Shown piece after piece: positions 22,373 through 29,974 of a DNA stretch of 34,332 bases. Every line of letters starts with the position of its first letter. The stretch's first letter is position 1. The position numbers and the translations under genes were made by a program. Under the pieces are notes generated by a model. The model was not told the origin of the DNA and did no database searches. It saw nothing but the letters and a program-made list of their open reading frames with translations. Source of the DNA: an uncultured Clostridia bacterium (GTDB taxonomy: Bacteria; Bacillota; Clostridia; Christensenellales; Aristaeellaceae); assembly GCA_934643825.1 (NCBI GenBank), contig CAKUCW010000029.1, positions 1 through 34,332 of the forward strand. Reading direction: 5' to 3'.

Positions 22373-22834
22373 TTAGGAAACACGCAGATTTTTCTTTTCC
22401 CGGATTTTCAAAATCGCCGTGCGCAAAAGCAGCGCAAGGCTCGCGCCGGCTGTATCGATGCACACATCCACGGGACTGGGACCGCGTCCATCGGTAAAGC
22501 TTTGATGGAATTCGTCGCTTGCCGCATATGCCGCGCTCATCAGCAGGGCAGTCCGTGCGGCATGCTTTGCGCCGCTGACACGAAAAGCATGACAGTAAAG
22601 CCCGAAAAGGATGGCGTATTCCGTCATGTGCGCGGCTTTGCGAATCAGAAATTCAAGCGTATCGATTGGAACCGCGCCTGCCGCCCGCTCGCCGAAAAGG
22701 AAAGAAACGACGCTCAGAAAGATGCGCGTAATCGTTCCGCTCTGTTCGCCGGAAACATCGCCCGGCATGGCAGACATACCGAAAATAACCCCCATCCACA
22801 GGAGGCACAATGCCCATGAAAGCCCCTTTTTCAA
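22373..22834 (-). CDS. VanZ-like family membrane protein
   Basis: 153 residues with about four membrane helices. The VanZ-like signature is clear: RKAAHMTEYAILFGL and ASDEFHQSFTDGRGPSPVDVCIDTAGA. VanZ confers low-level teicoplanin resistance in enterococci; most homologues have no known role in resistance and are envelope proteins. AAGGGG lies 7 nt before the ATG. It is a single-gene unit between murA and the M23 gene, so a wall link is plausible from position only. Confidence 0.88.
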   Translation of the reverse strand: MKKGLSWALCLLWMGVIFGMSAMPGDVSGEQSGTITRIFLSVVSFLFGERAAGAVPIDTLEFLIRKAAHMTEYAILFGLYCHAFRVSGAKHAARTALLMSAAYAASDEFHQSFTDGRGPSPVDVCIDTAGASLALLLRTAILKIREKKNLRVS

Positions 22835-22947
22835 AAAAATGCCCCCTTACCCCGTAACATCGCCCGAACGGCGGCTTTGCAAATGGAATCGCCCTGCCGA
22901 AAGGCAACCGGGCTGACGCAGCCCAAAGCAATTCCCGGAATGCCGTT

Positions 22948-22977
22948 ATCATAACATAGTTACGGGGATTTTGCCAA
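22948..22977 (-). promoter_or_regulatory. Promoter of the VanZ-like gene
   Basis: Minus strand: TTGGCA (22972-22977), 18-bp spacer, TATGAT (22948-22953). The leader is about 107 nt and contains a GGGCTG-CGT-CAGCCC hairpin. Confidence 0.6.
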
Positions 22978-23035
22978 TGTGTGGGGCGCAAAAAGAATTA
23001 TTTGCCGCAGTCAAAACGAAACGGGCAAAAAATGC

Positions 23036-23063
23036 TTGAGTTTTCGACGCCTTCTGCTATAAT
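23036..23063 (+). promoter_or_regulatory. Extended -10 promoter of the M23-like gene
   Basis: TTGAGT (23036-23041), 16 bp, TATAAT (23058-23063) preceded by TGC. The start is near 23070. Confidence 0.7.
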
Positions 23064-23132
23064 GAGAGAAGGAAAAATGTGCTTCGCGCCTTTTGAGAGC
23101 GGGCGCAGAACTCTGATTGTCGGAGGATGAAT

Positions 23133-24221
23133 ATGAAAAAGAGATGGACCGCGGCAATCGTCCTGGCGAGCATGATGCTGACGATGGGCGCTTTTGCTGA
23201 AGAGATTACGAATTTGCCGGAAACGACCGAGCAGCCGGTCGCCACCGCCGAAACCGCCGAGCCTCAGGCGGAAGCCGAACCGGAGCATCAGCTCGATGTG
23301 ACGAGCAAGTATCGCTGGTTTATCAACCGCTATCGCTATATCCGCGAGGTGAAGGTTTCGTATTTTGACAACGTGTATGCCTATAACCACGGGGATTATG
23401 TGCTGACGCCGTTTGCAAGCACGGTTCCGGAAGCGTATTTCGTGACCGATGAAACCGGAACGCTGGCGATTGCGCCGATCGTTCTGGATATCACCGATGC
23501 GATGCGCGAGCGTCTTTACGGCGCGGACATCGGCGAAACGGCGATGTACTACGGTCAGTATTGCCAGCGCGAGCGGGATCGTCAGGGACGAACCGGCTAC
23601 ACCGGCATCCATGAAGGCATTGACTTTGTGAATGAAAAGAGCTGCAATCTGCATGCCATCCTCGGCGGCACGGTTACGCGTGCGGGCGACAGCAACGGCA
23701 CGGTTGCGGTCTACAACGAGGAATACGACATCACCCTGCTCTATCTCCATTGCGAAAAGATCGCGGTTCGCCGCGGTGATGTGCTGGAGGCGGGCGATAA
23801 GATTGCCGTGGAGGGCAAGAAGAACTCCGGCGGTTGGTATACCCACGTTGAAATGCGCAAGGGTCGTCATACCTCTTCCAGCCCGTATCGCGATACCGCG
23901 CTGACCAGCGATTGCCCATATGCCGTGATGCAGAAGGCGCTGGGCGTCGTCGAGTCTGGCCGCCAGCCGATCACCGCGGCTGCGATTGCGCAGGCAAAGC
24001 GCATGCGCGAAGAAGCGGAAGCCGCGGCAAAGGCGGAAGCCGAAGCGGCTGCCAAGGCTGCCGAAGAGGCGGCTAAAGCCGGCATGGAAACGACCGCACC
24101 GGACATCACGCTGGTCGATGATCTGCCCGGAACGAACAGCGGCTATGGCTTCGGCAAAGCAACCGCCAAGCCGACGGCAATCCCGGTTCCGGAAGCGACG
24201 CTTCCGCCGACCCATCCGTAA
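23133..24221 (+). CDS. Secreted M23-type (LytM-like) protein, probably altered active site
   Basis: 362 residues. The ATG at 23133 is 6 nt from GGAGG; an ATG at 23127 abuts it and is unlikely. Residues 1-23 are a signal peptide (ending AFA-E). A Glu/Ala/Pro linker follows, then a unique segment (about 55-150), the M23 domain (about 155-255), an Ala/Glu/Lys coiled-coil-like stretch (282-316) and a proline-rich tail. Zinc-site residues H160 and D164 (HEGID), H206 (YLH) and H238 are present, but the usual HxH reads Y236-T-H238. Loss of that first histidine suggests a non-hydrolytic LytM role, as in EnvC or NlpD; this is inference. Its own promoter and terminator make it monocistronic. Confidence 0.87.
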   Translation: MKKRWTAAIVLASMMLTMGAFAEEITNLPETTEQPVATAETAEPQAEAEPEHQLDVTSKYRWFINRYRYIREVKVSYFDNVYAYNHGDYVLTPFASTVPEAYFVTDETGTLAIAPIVLDITDAMRERLYGADIGETAMYYGQYCQRERDRQGRTGYTGIHEGIDFVNEKSCNLHAILGGTVTRAGDSNGTVAVYNEEYDITLLYLHCEKIAVRRGDVLEAGDKIAVEGKKNSGGWYTHVEMRKGRHTSSSPYRDTALTSDCPYAVMQKALGVVESGRQPITAAAIAQAKRMREEAEAAAKAEAEAAAKAAEEAAKAGMETTAPDITLVDDLPGTNSGYGFGKATAKPTAIPVPEATLPPTHP

Positions 24222-24236
24222 CGAAAACAAAATGAA

Positions 24237-24276
24237 GACCCGCGAGCGCGCGCAGAGCGGCGAGCGGGTCTTTTTT
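24237..24276 (+). terminator. Terminator of the M23-like gene
   Basis: GACCCGC pairs with GCGGGTC around a GC-rich loop that can itself fold, followed by six Ts. Confidence 0.85.
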
Positions 24277-24309
24277 CCTTCTATTCTTTGGAAAAAGGAG
24301 GGATGAACC

Positions 24310-25230
24310 ATGACACGCGTGCTGAGATATCCGTTTTTAAGCGCCGTCGGCTGCCTGAGTGCGCTTGCGTGCGCCGTTATGCGCGATATCTGTGTGAGCG
24401 AAGGGCTTGCGGGCTGGTCGTGCGTGCTGCTGGTGATGACGCTTGTGCTGCTGGCGCTGTGCGCCGTGCTGCTTTCCTGCCGCTTTTTTGTGGATGAAGG
24501 CGGCGTGGGTGTCGGCTTCCTGCTGCGTGTGCGGCGCACATCGTGGAACGAGCTGATGTCCGTCGGCGTGCTGAGCTGCAACAGTCGGCGCACCTATCTC
24601 TACGGGCTGTATCACGATTCACCCGGATTTCTGGAATTGCTGCATCGTGCGCCGGCATGCGGTCGATGGGGCTTCCTCGTGCCGACGAGCAAGAGGCTTG
24701 TCCGCGCCATGGCGGCTTATTGCCCGCAGGAGATCGACTTTGCGCCTGTGCCCAAAGAGCATCCCGTCAATCCCCTGCGCCCCCTGTGGCATCAGGGGGC
24801 GGTCTATCTGCTGATGCTCATTCCGGGTGCGGCGCTGGCTTCCTTTACCGGAACGATGATGCTGATCCAAGCCAGCCGGATGATCGGCACGCTCCGTGTC
24901 GTCGGGCTGACGCTGGCGGCATGCGCCATGTTCGCGGCGGGGCTTTTCCTGCTGAACCGCGTGGCGGTCTACATAACGACATGTCCCTGCATCAACGAAG
25001 AGGGCGTGCGTGCCGGTTTCGGCGTGTATATCCCGTGGGAAGCGGTGCGTTTCGGCTATGTCCATCGGCGTGCGCAGGTCAGCGGTATGTTCCTTCTTTC
25101 CCAGCCGTTGGAAACGGTTGGAAAACGCGGACAGAAAGCGGTTTACTGTCTGTCCCTTCCGGATACATCGACCCTGCTGCTGGCTTACCTGACCTATTGC
25201 CCCTATGCGGAAAAGGGAATCAGCGTTTGA
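24310..25230 (+). CDS. Integral membrane protein of unknown function
   Basis: 306 residues; GGAGGG 7 nt before the ATG at 24310. Membrane segments are near 9-25, 36-58, 162-185 and 195-215, in two pairs, each followed by a soluble beta-rich stretch (about 60-150 and 225-300). The two halves look alike: FFVDEGGVGVGFLLRVRRTSWNEL and INEEGVRAGFGVYIPWEAV. This resembles a duplicated bacterial PH-like domain next to membrane hairpins, but I cannot name a family. It lies between two terminators and lacks a clear promoter of its own. Confidence 0.75.
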   Translation: MTRVLRYPFLSAVGCLSALACAVMRDICVSEGLAGWSCVLLVMTLVLLALCAVLLSCRFFVDEGGVGVGFLLRVRRTSWNELMSVGVLSCNSRRTYLYGLYHDSPGFLELLHRAPACGRWGFLVPTSKRLVRAMAAYCPQEIDFAPVPKEHPVNPLRPLWHQGAVYLLMLIPGAALASFTGTMMLIQASRMIGTLRVVGLTLAACAMFAAGLFLLNRVAVYITTCPCINEEGVRAGFGVYIPWEAVRFGYVHRRAQVSGMFLLSQPLETVGKRGQKAVYCLSLPDTSTLLLAYLTYCPYAEKGISV

Positions 25231-25238
25231 ACTGAAAA

Positions 25239-25286
25239 AGGCAGACACCCGAAAGAAGCGGAGCTTCCTCGGATGCCTGCTTTTTT
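25239..25286. terminator. Bidirectional terminator between the membrane protein gene and fhs
   Basis: AGGCA...CCGA..GAAGC-GGA-GCTTC..CGG..TGCCT, a long interrupted stem with A-runs left and TTTTTT right. It ends both converging genes. Box B3 follows on the plus strand. Confidence 0.8.
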
Positions 25287-25326
25287 AACGTATGGGAAAT
25301 TGCGCAAAATCGCCCGCGTGAGCGGG
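25287..25326 (+). repeat. Box B3, post-terminator repeat
   Basis: After the T-run the sequence reads ACGTATGGGAAATTGCGCAA, then AATCGCCCGCGTGAGC. It differs from box B5 at only two positions over about 43 bp. It contains the palindrome TTGCGCAA and a CCCGC-GTGA-GCGGG hairpin. Confidence 0.85.
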
Positions 25327-25343
25327 ATTTGGGATGAAAGGGA

Positions 25344-27014
25344 TCAGAACAATCCGACGATCTTTCCGTCATCCGTTACGTCGATATTGACGGCGGCGGG
25401 CACCTTCGGCAGACCCGGCATCGTCATGATATCGCCGGAGAGCGCGACGACAAACCCTGCGCCCGCGCTGACCTTGACGCTGCGGATCGTGAGCGTAAAG
25501 CCTTCCGGAGCGCCGAGCTTTTTCGCGTCGTCGGAGAAGGAATACTGCGTCTTGGCGATGCAGACCGGCATGCTGCCGCATCCCTCGTCGGTCAGCTGCT
25601 TCAGCGTCTTGAGCGCGGCAGGCGTGAAGGAAACGTCCTTTGCGCCGTAGATTCGGGTTGCAACCGCACGGATCTTATCCGCCAGCGGCAGTTCATCCGG
25701 ATAGGTAAAGGAGAACGTCGATGCGTCGGCGTGGTTTGCTTCATCCATGACCAGCTTCGCCAGCTCGCGTCCGCCTTCGCCGCCCTTTGCCCAAACCTCA
25801 CAGAGCGCGACCTTTGCGCCGAGCTCGGCGGCGGCGCTGCGAACCAGCTCGATCTCCGCGTCGGTATCGCTGGTGAAGCGGTTGAGCGCGACGACCGGAT
25901 GCAGCCCCCAGACCTCGCGGATATTGCGCAGGTGACGGCGCAGGTTATCCAGTCCCTTTTCAAGCGCGGGCAGGTTTTCCGCGCCGAGGTCGGCTTTGGC
26001 GACACCGCCATGGCTCTTGAGCGCACGGACGGTTGCAACCAGCACGACCGCGCTGGGAACAAGACCCGCCATGCGGCACTTGATATCGATAAATTTCTCC
26101 GCGCCCAGATCCGCGCCGAAGCCCGCTTCCGTTACGACGACATCGGCAAGGCGGAGCGCTGTCTGCGTCGCAATGACGGTATTGCAGCCGTGCGCGATAT
26201 TGGCGAAGGGACCGCCGTGAACGAACGCCGGCGTGCCGATGAGCGTCTGCACGAGGTTGGGACGCAGGGCATCCTTGAGCAGCGCGGTTGCGGCGCCCTC
26301 CGCGTGGATATCGCCTGCGGTGACGGGCTTGTCGTCGTAGCTGCGGGCGACGACGATGCGGGCGATTCGCGCCTTCAGATCGGCGATGGAGGAAGCCAGG
26401 CAGAGCGTTGCCATGATCTCGCTGGCGGTCGTGATGTCAAAGCCATCCTCACGCGGCGTGCCGTTCGCCTTTCCGCCAAGTCCGTCGATGAGGTTGCGGA
26501 GCTGGCGGTCGTTCATATCCATGCAGCGCTTCCATGTGATGCGGCGCGGATCGATATTCATCGGGTTGCCCTGCTGGATGCTGTTATCCACCATGGCGGC
26601 GATGAGGTTGTTGGCGGCGGTGATGGCGTGCATGTCGCCGGTAAAATGCAGGTTGATATCCTCCATCGGAACGACCTGCGCATAGCCGCCGCCTGCCGCG
26701 CCGCCTTTTACGCCGAACACCGGTCCGAGCGACGGTTCGCGCAGGGCAAGGCACGCGTTATGACCTTCCAGACGCAGGGCATCCGCCAGACCGATGGATA
26801 CGGTGGTCTTTCCCTCGCCCGCGGGCGTCGGGTTGATGGCGGTCACCAGCACGAGTTTGCCCTTCTGCGGAAGATCCTTCAGGGCGAGATAATCTACCTT
26901 TGCCTTATACTTTCCGTAAGGCTCCAGCAGGTCGGACGCAACGCCGAGCGTGTCGGCGATCTTTGCGATGGGCTGCATCGCGCAGGACTGGGCAATCTCG
27001 ATATCGGTAAACAT
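25344..27014 (-). CDS. fhs: Formate-tetrahydrofolate ligase
   Basis: ATP-dependent formation of 10-formyl-THF from formate, feeding purine synthesis, the methyl branch of the acetyl-CoA pathway or glycine/serine metabolism. The 556 residues are the standard length. The P-loop is TPAGEGKTT (63-71); EPSLGPVFGVKGGAAGGGYAQV is also family-typical. The start at 27014 is chosen because AAGGAGG lies 6 nt before this ATG and touches the ATG at 27020. It stands alone; folD, fchA and acetogenesis genes are not in the window. Confidence 0.96.
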   Translation of the reverse strand: MFTDIEIAQSCAMQPIAKIADTLGVASDLLEPYGKYKAKVDYLALKDLPQKGKLVLVTAINPTPAGEGKTTVSIGLADALRLEGHNACLALREPSLGPVFGVKGGAAGGGYAQVVPMEDINLHFTGDMHAITAANNLIAAMVDNSIQQGNPMNIDPRRITWKRCMDMNDRQLRNLIDGLGGKANGTPREDGFDITTASEIMATLCLASSIADLKARIARIVVARSYDDKPVTAGDIHAEGAATALLKDALRPNLVQTLIGTPAFVHGGPFANIAHGCNTVIATQTALRLADVVVTEAGFGADLGAEKFIDIKCRMAGLVPSAVVLVATVRALKSHGGVAKADLGAENLPALEKGLDNLRRHLRNIREVWGLHPVVALNRFTSDTDAEIELVRSAAAELGAKVALCEVWAKGGEGGRELAKLVMDEANHADASTFSFTYPDELPLADKIRAVATRIYGAKDVSFTPAALKTLKQLTDEGCGSMPVCIAKTQYSFSDDAKKLGAPEGFTLTIRSVKVSAGAGFVVALSGDIMTMPGLPKVPAAVNIDVTDDGKIVGLF

Positions 27015-27043
27015 GAACATCCTCCTTAATCTGACCGGAAAAT

Positions 27044-27102
27044 CCGGAAATGGGATAATTGTTCGGTGTTTTCATTATAATATAAACCATTTCCGGATGC
27101 AA
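27044..27102 (-). promoter_or_regulatory. Promoter of fhs with inverted-repeat operator-like arms
   Basis: Minus strand: TTGCAT (27097-27102), 17-bp spacer, perfect TATAAT (27074-27079), start near 27067. A perfect 10-bp inverted repeat, CCGGAAATGG, has one arm in the -35/-10 spacer (27087-27096) and the other at about +14 to +23 (27044-27053). Confidence 0.7.
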
Positions 27103-27179
27103 CCTCTTTTGAACGTTCGGAAAAAGTTTATTATGCGGATGCGTGTGCGCAGCTAATGTTCGGAAAATTTCCGCGCTTC

Positions 27180-27217
27180 GTTCACGCAGGCGATTTATTT
27201 TCGCAGTTTCCGGATGC
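27180..27217 (-). repeat. Box B4, post-terminator repeat
   Basis: On the minus strand, after the T-run of the A4 outer hairpin, the sequence reads GCATCCGGAAACTGCGAAAA, then TAAATCGCCTGCGTGAACG. It follows the box B pattern with a short insertion. Confidence 0.6.
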
Positions 27218-27220
27218 AAA

Positions 27221-27243
27221 AAAAGCGGGCAAAGCCCGCTTCC
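27221..27243 (-). terminator. Terminator at left end of repeat A4
   Basis: AAGCGGGC-TTT-GCCCGCTTTTTTT read on the minus strand; it ends leftward transcription from dnaA before fhs. Confidence 0.85.
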
Positions 27244-27364
27244 AGACCGTAGATAAAAAGCTATTCTCCCCCGAAGAGGGGAGAATAGCCCTTTCCACAA
27301 ATGAAAGAATAGCTGAATTCCTTGATTTTGTTCTTCAAGCTAAGTTGGCTTATGTCAGCAAGCT

Positions 27365-27385
27365 GAAGCAGGCTTTACCTGCTTC
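27365..27385. terminator. Hairpin 10 bp after the dnaA stop
   Basis: Perfect 8-bp arms with a 5-nt loop. In the dnaA direction no U-tract follows, so the real stop is more likely the later hairpins of A4; on the plus strand CTTCTTG follows. Confidence 0.5.
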
Positions 27386-27394
27386 TTGAATCCG

Positions 27395-28720
27395 TTACTT
27401 TTCTGTGATGATCTTTTTCAGATCCGCAATCGAGCCCTTCATATCCGGCGTTGTTTCCAGCATCTTGGTGATCTTATCGCAGGAGTTGATGATCGTGGAA
27501 TGGTCACGCCCGAAGGCATCGCCGATGCGCGGCAGGCTCAGCCCCGTCATTTCGCGGGTCAGATAGACCGCAACATGGCGAGCAAGCGCGATTTCCTTCT
27601 TGCGGGAATCTCCGCGCAGGGCATCGGCGCTCAGGCTGTAATAATCCGCGACGCAGTCGATAATCAGTTCTGGCGTGATGCGCTTGGGATCACGGATCAC
27701 GACGAGGTCGTGCAGCGCGTGCGAGATGACGTCTTCGTTGATCTCGCAGTGGTTCAGATTGGCATACGCGTTGACGCGGGTCAACGAACCTTCCAGCTCA
27801 CGGATGTTGCTCTCGATGCGTCCGGCAATCAGCTCCAGCATTTCATCGCTGATCTTGATGCCCTCGTTTTCCGCCTTCTTGCGAAGGATGGCGATACGGG
27901 TATCGAAATCCGGCTTCTGAATATCCGCAATCAAGCCCCACTCAAAGCGGGAACGAAGGCGCTCTTCCAGACGGGCAATCTCACGCGGCGGCTTATCCGA
28001 GGAAATGATGATCTGCTTGCCGGCGCTGTGCAGCGCGTTGAACGTGTGGAAGAATTCCTCCTGCGTGGAATCGCGTCCCGCGATGAACTGGATATCATCC
28101 AGCATCAGCACGTCCACGTTGCGGAAGCGATTGCGGAATTCGACGTTTTTGTTGTTCTTGATGGCGGAAACCAGCTCGTTGGTAAACATCTCGCTGGGCA
28201 GATAGAGCATGCGCATATTCGGGAAATGATCCTGAATGAAATGCCCGATGGCGTGCATCAGATGCGTTTTGCCCAGACCGACGCCGCCGTAGAGGAACAG
28301 CGGGTTATACGCCATGCCCGGCTGCTCGGCGACGGCGAGGGCGGCGGCATGCGCAAACCGGTTGGAAGAGCCGACGACGAACGTGTCAAACGTCGATTTC
28401 GGATTGAACATGTTGATGCCCTGCATCGCGGGCGCATCTTCCTTTTTCTGGCGCTCCTGCCACTCAATGCGCTCCTTGACGCTCATCAATTCGATGGACA
28501 TTTCGCGTCCGGCTGCCTGGCTGACCGCCTCGGTAATCATCGGCAGATAGCGTGCCCGGATGGTTTTTTCATTGAAATCGCTGATGACTTCCAGCGCGAG
28601 TTTATCGTCAAGCACATAGACCGGCTTGAGCGGCTGTTCGATCCAGGTCGTATAGGAAACATTGGCAAGCTCTTCGCGGATGAGCGCTTTTGCTTTTTCC
28701 CATAGTTCGACGTGATCCAT
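27395..28720 (-). CDS. dnaA: Chromosomal replication initiator DnaA
   Basis: Binds DnaA boxes and opens the origin. The 441 residues start at 28720 (MDHVELWEKA), 8 nt after GGAGGG; a longer frame back to 28822 would run into the DnaA boxes and has no support. Domains: helical domain I (1-75), short linker, AAA+ domain III with Walker A GGVGLGKTH (145-153), Walker B LMLDDIQF and ELEGSLTRV, and domain IV with the DnaA signature GDAFGRDHSTIINSCDKI. dnaN normally follows within a few hundred bp; here repeat A4 and fhs follow instead. Confidence 0.97.
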   Translation of the reverse strand: MDHVELWEKAKALIREELANVSYTTWIEQPLKPVYVLDDKLALEVISDFNEKTIRARYLPMITEAVSQAAGREMSIELMSVKERIEWQERQKKEDAPAMQGINMFNPKSTFDTFVVGSSNRFAHAAALAVAEQPGMAYNPLFLYGGVGLGKTHLMHAIGHFIQDHFPNMRMLYLPSEMFTNELVSAIKNNKNVEFRNRFRNVDVLMLDDIQFIAGRDSTQEEFFHTFNALHSAGKQIIISSDKPPREIARLEERLRSRFEWGLIADIQKPDFDTRIAILRKKAENEGIKISDEMLELIAGRIESNIRELEGSLTRVNAYANLNHCEINEDVISHALHDLVVIRDPKRITPELIIDCVADYYSLSADALRGDSRKKEIALARHVAVYLTREMTGLSLPRIGDAFGRDHSTIINSCDKITKMLETTPDMKGSIADLKKIITEK

Positions 28721-28857
28721 AGCGGGGTCCCTCCGTATCTTTCGCGGCTTTTCGCGGTGTTTTTCCACGTTTTGTACACATATCCCTGTGGATGACTTGT
28801 GGATATCCACAGTACTTTCCACAGGCTGTGGAAAGATAGACCCAGCCTGTGGACAAC

Positions 28858-28886
28858 TTTTTATGACAACGCTCCTATCATATCAA
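28858..28886 (-). promoter_or_regulatory. Candidate promoter of dnaA
   Basis: Minus strand: TTGATA (28881-28886), 17 bp, TAAAAA (28858-28863). The start near 28851 would give a leader of about 130 nt that contains seven DnaA boxes. Confidence 0.45.
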
Positions 28887-28914
28887 AAAAAAGCCCTGTT
28901 TTCAAGGCTTTTTT
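28887..28914. terminator. Bidirectional hairpin within oriC region
   Basis: AAAAAAGCC pairs with GGCTTTTTT around CTGTTTTCAA. It could end leftward transcription from the dehydrogenase gene before dnaA, keeping the origin free of read-through. Confidence 0.6.
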
Positions 28915-29008
28915 GGCGGAAGATTTTAGGTCGGAAATGCAGTTTGTCCACGGTGACTCTGCCGTTATGGACGGAGTTATCCACAATATGCTGTGCTCCT
29001 GTCGATAA

Positions 29009-29171
29009 GTGACCACAATCCCTACGCGTGAATGGGCGAATTCCGTCATTTTCGTGTAGGATTCTGTCGGAATCCGTGCGGAAATTTTTTCACGCACGGG
29101 ACAGGATCGAAAAGCGCCCGTATGCACAGGGTGTCCCTGTTTGGCAGACTGTGGCAAGGATACACGGAAAA
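29009..29171. other. Structured spacer between oriC and the dehydrogenase gene
   Basis: No gene. It contains hairpins GGATTC-TGTCG-GAATCC, CCGTGCG-(12 nt)-CGCACGG and CAGGG-TGT-CCCTG. The second has an A/T-rich loop and could fold in the 3' UTR of the dehydrogenase transcript. Confidence 0.5.
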
Positions 29172-29906
29172 TCAGATATAGCCGCCGTCTACGCCGAGAA
29201 CCTGTCCGGTGATGAACGATGCCCTGTCCGAAAGCAGGAATGCGCACGCCTGCGCGACGTCCTGCGGCGTGCCGAGGCGGCAAAGCGGCGTTTCCTCGGC
29301 CAGCGCGGCTTTGGTTTCGTCGCTGTGTTCATCCATCATGCGGGTGTCGATCACGCCGGGCGCAATGCAGTTGACGCGGACGCCGCTGGGACCCAGCTCT
29401 TTGGCAAGCGCACGGGTCAAGCCGATGAGCGCCGCCTTGCTCGCGGAATAGGCAACCTCGCAGGAAGCGCCGACCCGCCCCCACATGCTGGAAATCGTGA
29501 CGATGCTTCCCTCTCCGCGGGAGATCATGCCCGGCGCGAGCGCACGAATGAGATAAAACGCGCCGGAAACGTTGACATCCATCACCGTGCGCCAGTCTTC
29601 ATCCGTCATATCGCAGAAAAGCCCGGTATGCGATACGCCCGCGCAGAGCGCCAGCGCATCCACATGGTGATACAGCGCGAGGATCTCCCGGCACATGCGC
29701 TGTGCGCTTTCGCTGTCGGCGAGGTCGCAGCACACGGCGTGCGCATCATAACCCTGTGCGCAAAGGCGGTCTGCCAGCGCTTTTGCGTTGTCTATGCCGT
29801 GGCAGCCGTGAACCAGAACGGTATATCCCTCCTGCGCGAGCAGCTCGGCGCAGGCGCCGCCAATGCCGCCGGAAGCGCCGGTGACCAGCGCGATCTTCTT
29901 TTTCAT
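29172..29906 (-). CDS. Short-chain dehydrogenase/reductase (FabG-like)
   Basis: 244 residues from the ATG at 29906 (MKKKIALVTG). Classical SDR: NAD(P) loop TGASGGIGGACA, CAGVS (NNAG equivalent), catalytic serine in TISSMWG, YSASK with Tyr and Lys, and IAPGVIDTRM. The C-terminal DGGYI is typical of FabG-like members. No fatty-acid genes adjoin, so 3-oxoacyl-ACP reductase is only one option. It is divergent from the ArsC/Spx-like gene, with overlapping promoters. Confidence 0.92.
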   Translation of the reverse strand: MKKKIALVTGASGGIGGACAELLAQEGYTVLVHGCHGIDNAKALADRLCAQGYDAHAVCCDLADSESAQRMCREILALYHHVDALALCAGVSHTGLFCDMTDEDWRTVMDVNVSGAFYLIRALAPGMISRGEGSIVTISSMWGRVGASCEVAYSASKAALIGLTRALAKELGPSGVRVNCIAPGVIDTRMMDEHSDETKAALAEETPLCRLGTPQDVAQACAFLLSDRASFITGQVLGVDGGYI

Positions 29907-29940
29907 CAAAAACAATTCCCCCGTCGTTTTTCTCTGCCGC

Positions 29941-29969
29941 TTGACGGAAGCGCCGTAAGCGGGTATCAT
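29941..29969 (+). promoter_or_regulatory. Promoter of the ArsC/Spx-like gene
   Basis: TTGACG (29941-29946), 17 bp, TATCAT (29964-29969), start near 29976, 28 nt before the ATG. Confidence 0.75.
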
Positions 29970-29974
29970 GCTCT

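Larger units (their letters stand above)
27217..27391 (-). repeat. Family A composite repeat, copy A4
   Basis: Full copy downstream of dnaA, in the dnaA direction. It has an outer GCGGGC hairpin (27224-27241, T-run facing left), a central stem CTATTCTCCCC/GGGGAGAATAG (27261-27288), a GCTATTC arm, and a hairpin GAAGCAGG-CTTTA-CCTGCTTC (27365-27385) beside the dnaA stop. Here the GAATAGC arm has changed to GAAGAAC, so one alternative pairing is lost while CTTGA/TCAAG is kept. Confidence 0.88.
28758..29008. other. Likely oriC: DnaA-box cluster upstream of dnaA
   Basis: Boxes seen: TTTTCCACG (28761), TGTGGATGA (28787), TGTGGATAT (28798), ATATCCACA (28803), TTTCCACAG (28816), TGTGGAAAG (28827), TGTGGACAA (28848), TTGTCCACG (28944), a perfect TTATCCACA (28977) and TGTCGATAA (29000). 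Between the two groups lies an AT-rich stretch (28857-28915) that could be the unwinding element. The leader of dnaA carries the left group, which fits autoregulation. Confidence 0.85.

Noticed and set aside
22373..22834. VanZ homologue as a glycopeptide-resistance gene
   Set aside because: vanHAX, vanS and vanR are absent; VanZ-like proteins are widespread envelope proteins without resistance roles.
22998..24593. 531-codon minus-strand frame opposite the M23-like gene
   Set aside because: It runs through the M23 gene, its terminator and promoter; the product resembles no protein.
2381..27391. Family A copies as a CRISPR array or an insertion sequence
   Set aside because: Copies are kilobases apart, in both orientations, with no regular spacers, no transposase frame and no clear target-site duplications.
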